Source: an uncultured Candidatus Altimarinota bacterium (GTDB lineage: Bacteria; Patescibacteriota; Gracilibacteria; BD1-5; JAGOOR01). Taken from it: a stretch of DNA of 64,000 nt. The notes under the pieces were generated by a model, which saw only the letters and a list, made by a program, of their open reading frames with translations, did no database searches and was not told where the DNA came from. Below are positions 8,961-17,594 of this stretch, one piece after another (within the stretch, counting starts at the first letter, position 1; every line of letters begins with the position of its first letter). A program made the position numbers and the translations under genes. The stretch covers positions 16,226 through 80,225 of the forward strand of contig CALEVN010000001.1 of NCBI GenBank assembly GCA_937924685.1. Direction: 5' to 3'.

Positions 8961-9389
8961 ATGCAACAACCATCACGTACAAAATATCGAAAAGCCATGC
9001 GCGGCACCCAAAAGGGTAATGCGACTGTTGGTTTCATGCTCGCTCATGGATCATTTGGTCTCAAGGCTATGACTTCAGGATTTCTCACAGCACGTGAGAT
9101 AGAAGCAGCTCGAAAAACAATTGCTCATACTCTCCAACGTGGAGGTAAAGTATGGTGCCGTATCTTCCCACACAAACCATTCACAAAGAAAGCTCTCGAA
9201 GTTCCGATGGGATGAGGAAAAGGTGGCGTAGAATACTACCATGCTCCTATTCCAGCTGGCACAATGCTTTTCGAAGTAGAAGGTGTCACTGAAGCTCTCG
9301 CACGTGAAGCATTTCGACTCGCTGGTGATAAGCTCTCTGTGAAGACATCAGTCGTCGACTCTCAATCTCTTCTCGCTCTCGCTGCTTAA
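8961..9389 (+). CDS. rplP: 50S ribosomal protein uL16
   Basis: Contacts tRNA in the A and P sites. Typical segments: [42 protein letters not shown], and the functional loop [27 protein letters not shown], in which the second Gly is TGA (9213-9215). 142 residues, normal length, ending at TAA 9387-9389. Follows rpsC after a 29-bp AT-rich gap. Confidence 0.97.
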
Positions 9390-9403
9390 TTATCCTCAAG
9401 ACT

Positions 9404-9622
9404 ATGCCTACAAAAAAAACTACTACTCCTACTAAAAAGACAACAACAAAAAAAGTTGCTGCTCCTAAGGCTGCTGCAAAAGAAGTGACAGGTCTCAAAG
9501 GACTTCGTGCTGAACTCTTTTCTCTCAAGATGAAACATGCTCTCGGAGAACTCAAGGAAGTACACAAGCTCCGAAAAGCACGCCGAGATGTCGCTCGTCA
9601 TATCACTACTCTTCACCAATAA
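9404..9622 (+). CDS. rpmC: 50S ribosomal protein uL29 with Lys/Thr/Ala-rich N-terminal extension
   Basis: The conserved uL29 part (LRAELFSLKMKHALGELKEVHKLRKARRDVARH) occupies residues 34-68 and sits near the tunnel exit. It is preceded by about 30 residues of low-complexity Lys/Thr/Ala sequence (TKKTTTPTKKTTTKKVAAPK), not typical for the family. Similar charged tails occur on bL19, bL35 and the RNA polymerase beta subunit of this genome. 72 residues. Confidence 0.93.
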   Translation: MPTKKTTTPTKKTTTKKVAAPKAAAKEVTGLKGLRAELFSLKMKHALGELKEVHKLRKARRDVARHITTLHQ

Positions 9623-9626
9623 TACT

Positions 9627-9851
9627 ATGCGAACAAAAACTGGAATCGTTACATCAACAAAAATGCAGAAGACTGTTACTGTCAAAGTAACTGAATATCT
9701 CAAGCACTCAAAATATAACAAAGAGATGCCTTCATCAAAGAATTTTCATGCTCGTACAGAAATGGAACTCACAGAAGGTATGACAGTCACTATCGAAGAA
9801 GCAGCTCCTCTCTCAAAGACTGTTAAATGGAAAGTAATCTCAAAAGCATAA
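9627..9851 (+). CDS. rpsQ: 30S ribosomal protein uS17
   Basis: Primary 16S rRNA-binding protein. MRTKTGIVTSTKMQKTVTVKVTEYLKHSKYNK matches the family core, including the QKTV motif. 74 residues, near normal. The ATG at 9627, four bases after the rpmC stop, is chosen; the frame is open further upstream only because it overlaps rpmC. Confidence 0.95.
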   Translation: MRTKTGIVTSTKMQKTVTVKVTEYLKHSKYNKEMPSSKNFHARTEMELTEGMTVTIEEAAPLSKTVKWKVISKA

Positions 9852-9870
9852 TCTCAATTATTTCAACGTT

Positions 9871-10242
9871 ATGATACAAAAAGAAACAAGACTCGTCGTC
9901 GCAGACAACACCGGTGCTAAACTCGTGCTCTGCTTCAATATCCCAAAAGGAACACGTCATCGCTATGCTCGTGTCGGTGATATCATCGTTTGCTCAGTCA
10001 AAGATGCTGCACCAGATGGTCAGGTCAAAGCACATACTGTCGTTCGAGCAGTCGTCATTCGTACGACTCGACCAGTCAAGCGTGCTGATGGATCAACTGT
10101 TCGATCAGATGATAATGCCTGTGTTATCGTCAATGAAAAAGGCGAACCACAAGGATCTCGTGTTTTCGGACCAGTTTTCCGAGAGCTCCGAGGCGACAAA
10201 CGTTTCAAAGCTATTATCAGTAAAGCGCCAGAAGTAATCTAA
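9871..10242 (+). CDS. rplN: 50S ribosomal protein uL14
   Basis: Forms an intersubunit bridge. Starts MIQKETRLVVADNTGAKLVLC, the family signature, and ends with SRVFGPVFRELRGDKRFKAIISKAPEVI. 123 residues, the exact usual length. No TGA codons. Confidence 0.98.
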   Translation: MIQKETRLVVADNTGAKLVLCFNIPKGTRHRYARVGDIIVCSVKDAAPDGQVKAHTVVRAVVIRTTRPVKRADGSTVRSDDNACVIVNEKGEPQGSRVFGPVFRELRGDKRFKAIISKAPEVI

Positions 10243-10255
10243 TTTGCCTACACCT

Positions 10256-10609
10256 ATGAAAAAAATGAAAATACATAAAGGAGATACCGTTCGTATCATC
10301 GCCGGAAAAGATCGTTTCCGTGTCGAGAAGAACAAGGATGGTGTTGAAAAAAGAACTCCTATGGAAGCAAAAGTACTCCGTACACTTCCAAAAAAAGATG
10401 CTGTTGTTGTCGAGGGTGTCAATATCGTCACAAAACACATCAAGAAACAGGGGACAACTCCAGGTCAGAAAATTCAATTCGAAAAACCAATTCACGTCTC
10501 AAATGTTATGCTCATTTGTCCACACACAAAGAAGCCAACTCGAGTACGTATCGAACAAGGTAAAAAGACAGTTCGTATTTCTGTAAAATCTGGTAAAGCT
10601 ATCGATTAA
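10256..10609 (+). CDS. rplX: 50S ribosomal protein uL24
   Basis: Assembly-initiator protein of the 50S subunit. The KOW motif is MKIHKGDTVRIIAGKDRFRV, followed by VEGVNIVTKHIKKQ and CPHTKKPTRVRIE. 117 residues. The ATG at 10256 (MKKMKIHKGD) is used; an earlier TTG in frame would only add a few residues. Confidence 0.96.
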   Translation: MKKMKIHKGDTVRIIAGKDRFRVEKNKDGVEKRTPMEAKVLRTLPKKDAVVVEGVNIVTKHIKKQGTTPGQKIQFEKPIHVSNVMLICPHTKKPTRVRIEQGKKTVRISVKSGKAID

Positions 10610-10623
10610 TTCCTCATTATTTT

Positions 10624-11160
10624 ATGTCTCTCAGAAAACACTATACATCGACCGTTCTTCCAAAGCTTGCAAAAGAGCTGAAAAAGAATGTAAATGCGCT
10701 TCCTCGTCTCGAGAAAGTCGTCGTCAACATGGGTATCGGATCACTCGTGACGGGTGGACAAAAGGATTATTCTCTCTTCGAGAAACATCTCACACTCATC
10801 ACTGGTCAAAAACCAGTACTCTCTAAGTCACGTAAGGCTATCTCAAATTTCAAACTCCGAGAAGGTCTCGCAGTTGGTCTCACAGTGACACTTCGTGGAC
10901 AGAGAATGTATGACTTCCTCGAGAAGCTCATTCATATCGTTCTTCCTCGTGTTCGAGACTTCCAAGGTCTTCGTCCAAAGAGCATTGATGGAGCTGGAAA
11001 CTTCAACCTCGGACTCAAAGAGCAGACACTTTTCCCAGAAATTATCCAAGATGATGTCATCAAGACACACGGTATCCAGATCACTGTCGTAACAAAATCA
11101 CAATCTCCTGAGGATTCGCTTCTCCTCCTCCAAAATATTGGTTTTCCATTTCATAAATAA
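10624..11160 (+). CDS. rplE: 50S ribosomal protein uL5
   Basis: Binds 5S rRNA and contacts P-site tRNA. Recognisable: ALPRLEKVVVNMGIGS, LITGQKPVLSKSRKAISNFKLREG, LPRVRDFQGL and GLKEQTLFPEI. 178 residues, normal. No TGA codons. Confidence 0.98.
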   Translation: MSLRKHYTSTVLPKLAKELKKNVNALPRLEKVVVNMGIGSLVTGGQKDYSLFEKHLTLITGQKPVLSKSRKAISNFKLREGLAVGLTVTLRGQRMYDFLEKLIHIVLPRVRDFQGLRPKSIDGAGNFNLGLKEQTLFPEIIQDDVIKTHGIQITVVTKSQSPEDSLLLLQNIGFPFHK

Positions 11161-11164
11161 TTCT

Positions 11165-11389
11165 ATGACACGCAAAGCACTCATCGCAAAATGCAATCGT
11201 CGAAAGCTCCGAGCTCTCCGTCAGAAAGCAAACGGTCAAAAGATCACTTTCTCTACACGTATCTACTCACAATGTATTGTGACAGGTCGTCGTCGAGGTG
11301 TCATCGGTCGTTTCGGTCTCTCTCGTATCGAGGCTCGTGAACGCATCAACAAAGGTGAAATCCTCTGAGTTCGTAAATCTAGCTGGTAA
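11165..11389 (+). CDS. rpsN: 30S ribosomal protein uS14 (short type, two of four Zn cysteines)
   Basis: Short uS14 (74 residues) of the 30S head. The C-terminal GRFGLSRIEARERINKGEIL-G-VRKSSW is diagnostic; its Gly is TGA (11366-11368) and the last five residues follow it. The zinc-ribbon form has four cysteines, but only AKC and SQC are visible here, so the metal site is probably incomplete or lost. It starts four bases after rplE. Confidence 0.95.
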
Positions 11390-11399
11390 TTTTTCTCTT

Positions 11400-11786
11400 A
11401 TGACTACTGATTCTCTATCTGATCTTTTCGTCTCTCTCCGCAACGCTATAGTTGCTGGACATGGTACACTGACTGTACCATACTCGACCCTCAAGGAGCG
11501 AGTACTTGTTATCTTTAAGAAAAACAAGTATATCCTTGACTTCAAAGTCGAGGGTGATGTCAAAAAAACAATTTCCATCTCACTCGATGATTCTAAACAT
11601 CGTCGTCTTCCTACATTCCGCCGTATCAGCACTCCTGGTCACCGCGTCTATGTCGGTTCTACGTCTATCAAAAAATCTCGTAATGGAAGTGGTATTTATA
11701 TTATCTCTACACCAAAAGGCGTTATCACTGGCTATGAAGCTCGTGCTCTCAATGTCGGTGGAGAAGTTATCTGAGAAGTTTATTAA
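11400..11786 (+). CDS. rpsH: 30S ribosomal protein uS8
   Basis: Central 16S rRNA-binding protein. TDSLSDLFVSLRNAI begins the family and SSTSIKKSRNGSGIYIISTPKGVITGYEAR is the conserved C-terminal half. The end GGEVI-G-EVY has TGA (11772-11774) as Gly where the family has Gly/Cys, then the standard -(V/E)-x-(W/Y) terminus. 128 residues. The start is the ATG at 11400-11402. Confidence 0.97.
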
Positions 11787-11794
11787 TTATTTCT

Positions 11795-12340
11795 ATGTCT
11801 CGACTCGCTAAAAAACCTATTACCCTCCCATCTGGTGTCACTGCGACACTGAATGACAGTATGCTCACACTTCAGGGTGCTAAAGGACAACTCAATTGTC
11901 CTATTCATCCAACAGTAGTTGTGAAGATTGATGGTAATGTCATCACTCTCTCAAGCACTGCCAAAGAACGTAAAGACTTTGCTCAATGGGGTCTTACTTG
12001 GGCACTTATCAATAATAAAATGAAGGGTGTCGCTGGTGAATATAAAAAAACAATTCAGATCATTGGAGTTGGATACCGTGTAGAAATAGCTGGCACAAAG
12101 ATTACTCTTGCTGTTGGTTTTTCTCACAAAGTATTCTTCCAAATCCCAGCTGGTATCTCTGTTGTCGCTGACGCACAGGATGCAAATATCCTCCACATTT
12201 CTGGTATAGATTCTCAGAAAGTTGGTGAGTTTGCTGCTGCTATCCGATCAACGAAAACTCCTGAACCATATAAAGGAAAGGGTATTCGCTATATAGATGA
12301 ATACGTTCGCCGAAAAGCTGGTAAAACTGCTGCTAAATAA
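11795..12340 (+). CDS. rplF: 50S ribosomal protein uL6
   Basis: Two-domain protein near the sarcin-ricin loop. [15 protein letters not shown] is the usual start, [20 protein letters not shown] links the domains and [22 protein letters not shown] is the universally conserved end. 181 residues, no TGA codons. Confidence 0.98.
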   Translation: MSRLAKKPITLPSGVTATLNDSMLTLQGAKGQLNCPIHPTVVVKIDGNVITLSSTAKERKDFAQWGLTWALINNKMKGVAGEYKKTIQIIGVGYRVEIAGTKITLAVGFSHKVFFQIPAGISVVADAQDANILHISGIDSQKVGEFAAAIRSTKTPEPYKGKGIRYIDEYVRRKAGKTAAK

Positions 12341-12348
12341 TCTCTCTT

Positions 12349-12693
12349 ATGACTAAAACCTCTTCTCAAAAACGAATCATCCGACACCGACGCATACGCG
12401 CTCGTGTGAGTGGTACTGCGACATGTCCTCGTCTCGCAGTCTATCGATCAAATGCTCATATCTATGCTCAGCTCATCGACGATGTCGCTGGTAAAACACT
12501 CGCCAGCACACACGATATGGAAGCCAAAAAAGGTACAAAAATTGACCATGCAAAAGCTGCTGGTGCTGAGATCGCTAAAAAAGCTCTCGCTGCTGGTATC
12601 AAAACATGTGTTTTTGATCGAGGCGGATTCCTCTATACTGGACGTATCGCTGCTCTCGCAGATGGTGCACGTGAAGGCGGGTTAACATTTTAA
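12349..12693 (+). CDS. rplR: 50S ribosomal protein uL18
   Basis: 5S rRNA-binding protein. [31 protein letters not shown] and the end [25 protein letters not shown] match the family. 114 residues, normal. Confidence 0.97.
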   Translation: MTKTSSQKRIIRHRRIRARVSGTATCPRLAVYRSNAHIYAQLIDDVAGKTLASTHDMEAKKGTKIDHAKAAGAEIAKKALAAGIKTCVFDRGGFLYTGRIAALADGAREGGLTF

Positions 12694-12702
12694 TTTTTCT
12701 CT

Positions 12703-13317
12703 ATGTCTGATATCGATACAACTCTCCCTGAAACTTCTGTCCCATCTGAGGCAGTCGCTGACGTAGCTGCATCATCTGGTGCATCATCTAGTCGCGGTGG
12801 CTCTCGTGGTGGCCGTCGTGATGATAATCGTGGCCGTCGTGATGACCGTCGCGGTGGTGGAAAAGGTGGCTTTGAACAAGTCAAAAAAGAATTCGAAGAA
12901 GTACTTCTCGAAGTAGGTCGTGTTACAAAAGTAACAAGTGGTGGTCGTCAGCTCCGATTCCGTGCAGCTGTCGTCATCGGTGACCGAAAAGGACGTGTCG
13001 GTTTCGGTCTTGGAAAAGCTCAGGAAGTTTCTGTTGCTGTAGAAAAAGCAGTCAACTCTGCAAAACGACACCTCATCAAAGTCCCTCTCGAAAATGGAAC
13101 CGTTCCACATGAAGTTTCAACAAAATTCAAATCAGTAAAACTCATGATCCATCCAGCTGCAGAAGGTACTGGTATCATCGCTGGTGGTTCTGCTCGTCGT
13201 ATCCTCGAACTCGCTGGTTGTCAAAATATCCTCTCAAAGCGTCACGGTGGTCGAAATGTTATTACGACAGCTTATGCGACTATGGAGGCTCTCAAAATGT
13301 ATCAAACTAAAAAATAG
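12703..13317 (+). CDS. rpsE: 30S ribosomal protein uS5 with RGG-rich N-terminal extension
   Basis: Decoding-accuracy protein of the 30S body. The family core starts near residue 58 (FEEVLLEVGRVTKVTSGGRQLRFRA) with GNRKGRVGFGLGKA-like GDRKGRVGFGLGKA and ends with TAYATMEALKMY. The first ~55 residues are unusual: an acidic/Ser start and then repeated Arg-Gly-Gly and Arg-Asp clusters (SRGGSRGGRRDDNRGRRDD). 204 residues compared with ~165 in many bacteria. bL30/uL30, normally next, is absent. Confidence 0.97.
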   Translation: MSDIDTTLPETSVPSEAVADVAASSGASSSRGGSRGGRRDDNRGRRDDRRGGGKGGFEQVKKEFEEVLLEVGRVTKVTSGGRQLRFRAAVVIGDRKGRVGFGLGKAQEVSVAVEKAVNSAKRHLIKVPLENGTVPHEVSTKFKSVKLMIHPAAEGTGIIAGGSARRILELAGCQNILSKRHGGRNVITTAYATMEALKMYQTKK

Positions 13318-13344
13318 TATACCAATTCATCATCATTTAGATCT

Positions 13345-13800
13345 ATGTTAAATCACGCTACACTTCGCCCTCGGGCCTCATCTCGTACGAGCACCAAACG
13401 TCTCGGTCGCGGATCTTCATCTGGAAAAGGTGGATTCTGTGGTCGTGGTTGTAAAGGTCAAAAGGCTCGAACTGGTAAGAAAATCCATCCTCTCTTTGAA
13501 GGTGGACAGACACCACTTCACATGCGTCTTCCAAAACTTCGTGGAGGTGCATTTACAGCAAAGACATCTTTTTCTGTTATCAATCTCTCTGATCTGGAAG
13601 TAATTGCAGAAAAAGGACATAAGGATATCACAATAGAGAAGCTTCTCGAACTCGGTTATGTCCGAGGTAAGAATCCTCGAGTCAAACTCCTCTCTGGTGG
13701 TGAACTCAAAAAAGCGGTGACACTTTCTGTGCATGCTGCAAGTAAGACAGCACAAGCAAGTCTCGAAAAAGCAGGCGGCACACTTAACCTCGTTGGGTAA
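13345..13800 (+). CDS. rplO: 50S ribosomal protein uL15
   Basis: Late-assembly 50S protein. RLGRGSSSGKGGFCGRGCKGQKARTGKK and the central FEGGQTPLHMRLPKLRG are diagnostic. 151 residues. It follows uS5 directly, with no uL30 between, as is known for candidate phyla radiation genomes. Confidence 0.97.
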   Translation: MLNHATLRPRASSRTSTKRLGRGSSSGKGGFCGRGCKGQKARTGKKIHPLFEGGQTPLHMRLPKLRGGAFTAKTSFSVINLSDLEVIAEKGHKDITIEKLLELGYVRGKNPRVKLLSGGELKKAVTLSVHAASKTAQASLEKAGGTLNLVG

Positions 13801-13811
13801 AAATCATTTTT

Positions 13812-15167
13812 ATGAAGAATTCCTGGAAACAATTTCTCCGTTCTGATAGCCTCAAAAAGAAAATAGGGGTGACTCTTGGGCTCATCGTCATCTATAAATT
13901 TCTCTCTGTTATTCCTGTTCCAGGTGTTTCAGCAGATGCTCTTGAGAGTATGAGAAATGTATTTTCTGCTCAACCAGGGCTTGCATTTTTTAGCTCTCTT
14001 ATGGGTGGAAGTATGCAGAGATTTTCGATCATTCTCATGGGTCTCTCTCCCTACATCAATGCATCGATCATTCTCCAGCTCCTCTCTGTTGTCATCCCAA
14101 AACTCGAAGAAATCAAAAAAGAAGGTGCTCAGGGGCAGAAAAAGATCAATACATACACTCGCATCCTCACTGTACCACTCGCATTTGTCCAGAGCTACGG
14201 TATGATTATTCTCCTCAATAGTCTCGTCCAGGGTACTCCTCTCGTCGACACATCAAACTGGGGTCTCCTCCTCTCTATGATGACGACTATTACAGCAGGT
14301 ACGGTTTTCCTTATGTGGCTCGGTGAACAAATCAATGAATCAGGTCTCGGCAATGGTATTTCTATTATCATTTTTGCTGGAGTACTCGCAGATGTTCCGA
14401 GTCGTATAGCTTCTCAGCTCGCCAATGTCGAATGGACTGGCTCGACAGGAGCATTCATAACGCAACTTCTCCCATTTATACTCCTCGTTCTTGCGACACT
14501 TCTTGTTGTTTATATCATCATCCGATTTACAGAAGGATACCGTCGAGTTCCTCTCGTGTATACTCGTACAGGTCGAGATGAGCGATCATATTTTCCAATT
14601 CGTGTGAATCAGTCAGGTATGGTTCCAATTATTTTTGCCATGTCTCTCGTCACATTCCCATATATTATTGGTCAGGCTATTACACTTCGTAGTGCTGGTA
14701 TGCCAGAATTTGTAAAAAGTGCGAGTTCACTTATGGTACAAATCTTCAATCCAAATGCTCCAACATGGTGGTTTGTTATTATCTTTATGACGCTCGTTAT
14801 AGGATTTTCATACTTCTACCTTTCTATCACATTTGATACAAAAGAAGTCGCAGAAGGTATCCAGAAACGTGGTGGTTATATACCTGGTATTCGTCCAGGT
14901 CGACAGACAGCAGACTATCTCCGTTCTGTATCGAATCATCTCAATTTCTTTGGAGGCACATTTATTGCTATTATCGCTGCATTTCCCTATATTGCGACGC
15001 TCGTGAATAATATACTCAAGAATCACAACATACCATCGCTCGATGTAGCACATATCGATTTCCTTATCTCTGGATCCGGTCTCATTATCGTTGTAGGTGT
15101 TATTCTCGAACTCCTCCGTCGATTCAAGGCTGAATCTCAGGCATATGATTACAAACGATTCTTCTAA
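13812..15167 (+). CDS. secY: protein translocase subunit SecY
   Basis: The channel subunit of the Sec translocon in the cytoplasmic membrane. About ten hydrophobic segments are visible; IPVPGV and the MGLSPYINASIILQLL segment are classic, as are GNGISIIIFAG and the cytoplasmic loop RRVPLVYTRTGRDERSYFPIRVNQSGMVPIIFA. The end ends with a helix and AESQAYDYKRFF. 451 residues, normal. No adk or map gene follows; bL19 comes next instead. Confidence 0.97.
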   Translation: MKNSWKQFLRSDSLKKKIGVTLGLIVIYKFLSVIPVPGVSADALESMRNVFSAQPGLAFFSSLMGGSMQRFSIILMGLSPYINASIILQLLSVVIPKLEEIKKEGAQGQKKINTYTRILTVPLAFVQSYGMIILLNSLVQGTPLVDTSNWGLLLSMMTTITAGTVFLMWLGEQINESGLGNGISIIIFAGVLADVPSRIASQLANVEWTGSTGAFITQLLPFILLVLATLLVVYIIIRFTEGYRRVPLVYTRTGRDERSYFPIRVNQSGMVPIIFAMSLVTFPYIIGQAITLRSAGMPEFVKSASSLMVQIFNPNAPTWWFVIIFMTLVIGFSYFYLSITFDTKEVAEGIQKRGGYIPGIRPGRQTADYLRSVSNHLNFFGGTFIAIIAAFPYIATLVNNILKNHNIPSLDVAHIDFLISGSGLIIVVGVILELLRRFKAESQAYDYKRFF

Positions 15168-15185
15168 TATTTTTAATTTTTATTT

Positions 15186-15608
15186 ATGGATGCAAAACTC
15201 ATAGCACATATCCAAAATCTCGCTGCAGGAAAAAAAGATTTTCCAGTCCTTCGTACTGGTATGCAGGTTGAGGTCTCTCAGAGAATCACAGAAGGTGATA
15301 AATCTCGTGTTCAGAAATTCGAAGGCGTCGTCATTCGTACTGGTGGAAAAACTCACGGAGAAAAAACATATACTGTTCGTCGTGTTGCTGGCGGATTTGG
15401 AATTGAAAAAACATTTCCAGTTTCTTGTCCAACTGTTGAAGGTGTCAAAATCATAAGACAGTACAAGGTGAATCGTAAAAATATTCGCTACGTCCGTGGT
15501 CTCGAAGGAAAATCAGCTCGTCTCAAAGAAGTAAAAGCATCTGTATCAAAAGAGGCTGCTCCAAAAAAAGCGAAAACTTCTAAAAAGAAAACAGAAGCTG
15601 CTGAATAG
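15186..15608 (+). CDS. rplS: 50S ribosomal protein bL19
   Basis: Sits at the 30S-50S interface. FPVLRTGMQVEVSQRITEGDKSRVQKFEGVVI and GIEKTFPVSCPTVEGVKIIRQYKVNRKNIRYVRG identify it. The last ~30 residues form a Lys/Ala-rich tail (KEAAPKKAKTSKKKTEAAE) beyond the usual end. 140 residues. Its place at the end of the uL3 operon is unusual; it is normally next to trmD. Confidence 0.96.
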   Translation: MDAKLIAHIQNLAAGKKDFPVLRTGMQVEVSQRITEGDKSRVQKFEGVVIRTGGKTHGEKTYTVRRVAGGFGIEKTFPVSCPTVEGVKIIRQYKVNRKNIRYVRGLEGKSARLKEVKASVSKEAAPKKAKTSKKKTEAAE

Positions 15609-15628
15609 TATTTACTGAAAATTTTTCT

Positions 15629-15660
15629 AAAAACCCCTGATTTGTTCAGGGGTTTTTCTT
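15629..15660 (+). terminator. intrinsic terminator of the ribosomal operon
   Basis: Stem CCCCTGA / TCAGGGG with loop TTTGT, preceded by five A and followed by TTTTTCTT. Nearly symmetrical, but only the plus-strand operon ends here. Confidence 0.9.
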
Positions 15661-15685
15661 GTCTTCAGTTATTTTTCGCTATCAT
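15659..15685 (+). promoter_or_regulatory. promoter for leaderless epimerase mRNA
   Basis: -35 TTGTCT (15659-15664), 15-bp spacer, -10 TATCAT (15680-15685). Exactly six bases then precede the ATG at 15692, so transcription should start at or next to the start codon. Confidence 0.6.
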
Positions 15686-15691
15686 TGTCCC

Positions 15692-16618
15692 ATGAATATT
15701 CTTATTACTGGTGGTGCAGGATTTATCGGTTCTCATCTTGTCGATGCTTGTATGGACGCTGGACACGCTGTTTGCGTTGTGGATGATTTTTCATCAGGAT
15801 CACGAGACAACATAGCTCGACATAAGAATAATATTCGCCTCACAGTCTGTGAATGAAATATCTGTGATGCCGAGAGAATGAATTTTATTTTCAAAAATTT
15901 TATTCCTGATGTTGTCTTTCATTTGGCTGCTCAGATAAATGTCCGCGAATCTATCAAAGATCCGAAGCATGATGTCGAGATAAATATTCTCTGAACACTC
16001 AATATCCTCCAAGCTATGCGAGAAGTTCACTGTCAGCGTATTATATTTTCTTCGACAGGAGGGGTGATGTTTTCTGATAATCAACCCCCGTACTCTGAAG
16101 TTCATATTCCGAGCCCAACTGACCCCTATGGTATTTCCAAGCATACAATAGAGCTACATCTGTCTTTTTATGAGCGGCAATATGGTATTCATTCGACGAT
16201 TCTTCGCTATGCTAATGTCTACTGACCTCGTCAAAATGCAAAAGGGGAAGCCGGTGTAATTTCTATATTTCTCGAAAAAATCAAAAATAATGAAGCTCCC
16301 ACTATTTTTGGAGATGGCCATCAGACACGCGACTTTATCCACGTTGATGATGTTGTCGCAGCGAATATGCACTCTCTGGATAAGAACCTCACTGGTATCT
16401 ATCACGTCGGAACTGGGCAGGAAACTTCTGTGAATCAGCTCTGGGATATCATCGCTCAGACCACACATACGACGCTCGTCCCACAGCACGTCGCTTGATT
16501 TGGTGAGATACAGAGAACTGCTCTTGATTCAACAAAATTACAGAAAACAGGATGGACTATCCAGCGGGAGTTGACTGAATTGGGAAAAGACGAGCAGGGA
16601 AATCTGCTGATGCATTAA
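15692..16618 (+). CDS. NAD-dependent epimerase/dehydratase (GalE-like, 308 aa)
   Basis: Extended short-chain dehydrogenase acting on nucleotide sugars. NAD-binding GGAGFIGSH at residues 8-16, then FHLAAQINVRES, an active-site Ser-Ser-Thr-Gly segment, and the catalytic YGISK (Tyr-x3-Lys) followed by a standard ILRYANVYGPRQ, whose Gly is TGA. FGDGHQTRDFIHVDD is the typical substrate-side motif. Several TGA codons are read as Gly. The family is closest to UDP-glucose 4-epimerases, but the sugar cannot be assigned. The 3' end overlaps the converging oxidoreductase gene by 62 bp. Confidence 0.9.
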
Positions 16619-17537
16619 GAAGATAATCAGGAAGATATAATTGAACTCCTTCTCAGTGAGCTGTTCTTACGAAATTTTCGCTGATAGCCATAAGTCGTGC
16701 TTTTGGGTTTCAGTCTACCATGGGGAGAATTTCTTTTTCGCCTTCGTGGGGATCTATAGTAATAGTCTTTGTTGTTGTATTGAACTGTACCAGTGCTCAT
16801 TCGAATTCAATACAAATTGTTTCTCCTGGTTTTTCAGATTTTTTATTGGTCCAAATCGTACAATTGATGCCCTGAATAACTACGATAAGTTCGTACATCT
16901 CGGGTGAATCAATTATATTTTTTATATCCACTTCTGTAAAAGAACATGATACACCGAGTATCTGCATAAGTGTGGTGATCTCATGTGCTATATGGTCACT
17001 TCCAGCAGATTGAGTGAGACGATTTTGTTGTGCATTGAGTCAGTGCATGAAGCTTTTTATGGTACCAAATCTTTGTCGTAATGCAGGCATCATATTCAGA
17101 AGCTGTTGATAACGCATGTCAGTCATTCGTGGCAAACAACTCATAATTATCTGTCTTTGTTGTGATGCTACTTCTTGTAGTTCACGAAAGCGCTGTAATT
17201 CTCCGGGGTTGAGTGCTATCGGCTTTTCGACAAGAATACACTGTACACCTGCTTCTATGCAACTTTGTAAATCTCATACATGATATCAGTCGGGGGTAGA
17301 AATAATTGCTCACTTTAGAGGACTTCCTCATCTTTGTTTGAGAAACTCTTGTGTTGTTCCATGGAAATGGGTCACCAGGTCTATTTGCTCTCTGTCGATA
17401 GGTTTTGTATCTACAGCAACTGTTGGTATACCGAGTTCCTGAATATGCATTAAGTGATGTCCTCCATGATTTGTTTGTCCTGCTACTTCTCAGCGTGTTC
17501 CAAATACGACTATTTCCGGTTCAGTTGGTCTATCCAT
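16557..17537 (-). CDS. Gfo/Idh/MocA family oxidoreductase (326 aa)
   Basis: NAD(P)-dependent dehydrogenase of sugars or sugar derivatives. The N-terminal nucleotide fold reads IVVFGTRGEVAG (a loose Gly motif), followed by GAIISTPDGYHV and the family hallmark ILVEKPIAL, where the Lys is catalytic. The C-terminal half contains SAGSDHIAHEITTLMQILGV, with the usual His. About ten TGA codons are read as Gly, so no long frame appears under the standard code. It is divergent from alr and converges on the epimerase gene, with 62 bp of overlap. The substrate is unknown; the neighbour suggests sugar-nucleotide or cell-wall metabolism. Confidence 0.85.
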
Positions 17538-17594
17538 ATTTTTTTATATAATACCGGTAGATAGTATATAATATAATCATTTGTCAATAAACGG
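17538..17594. promoter_or_regulatory. divergent promoter region between the oxidoreductase and alr
   Basis: A short AT-rich gap. Plus strand: two overlapping TATAAT boxes at 17567-17577, 17-27 bases before the alr ATG. Minus strand: TATATA or TATTAT boxes 7-10 bases before the oxidoreductase ATG, close to leaderless spacing. Confidence 0.5.
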
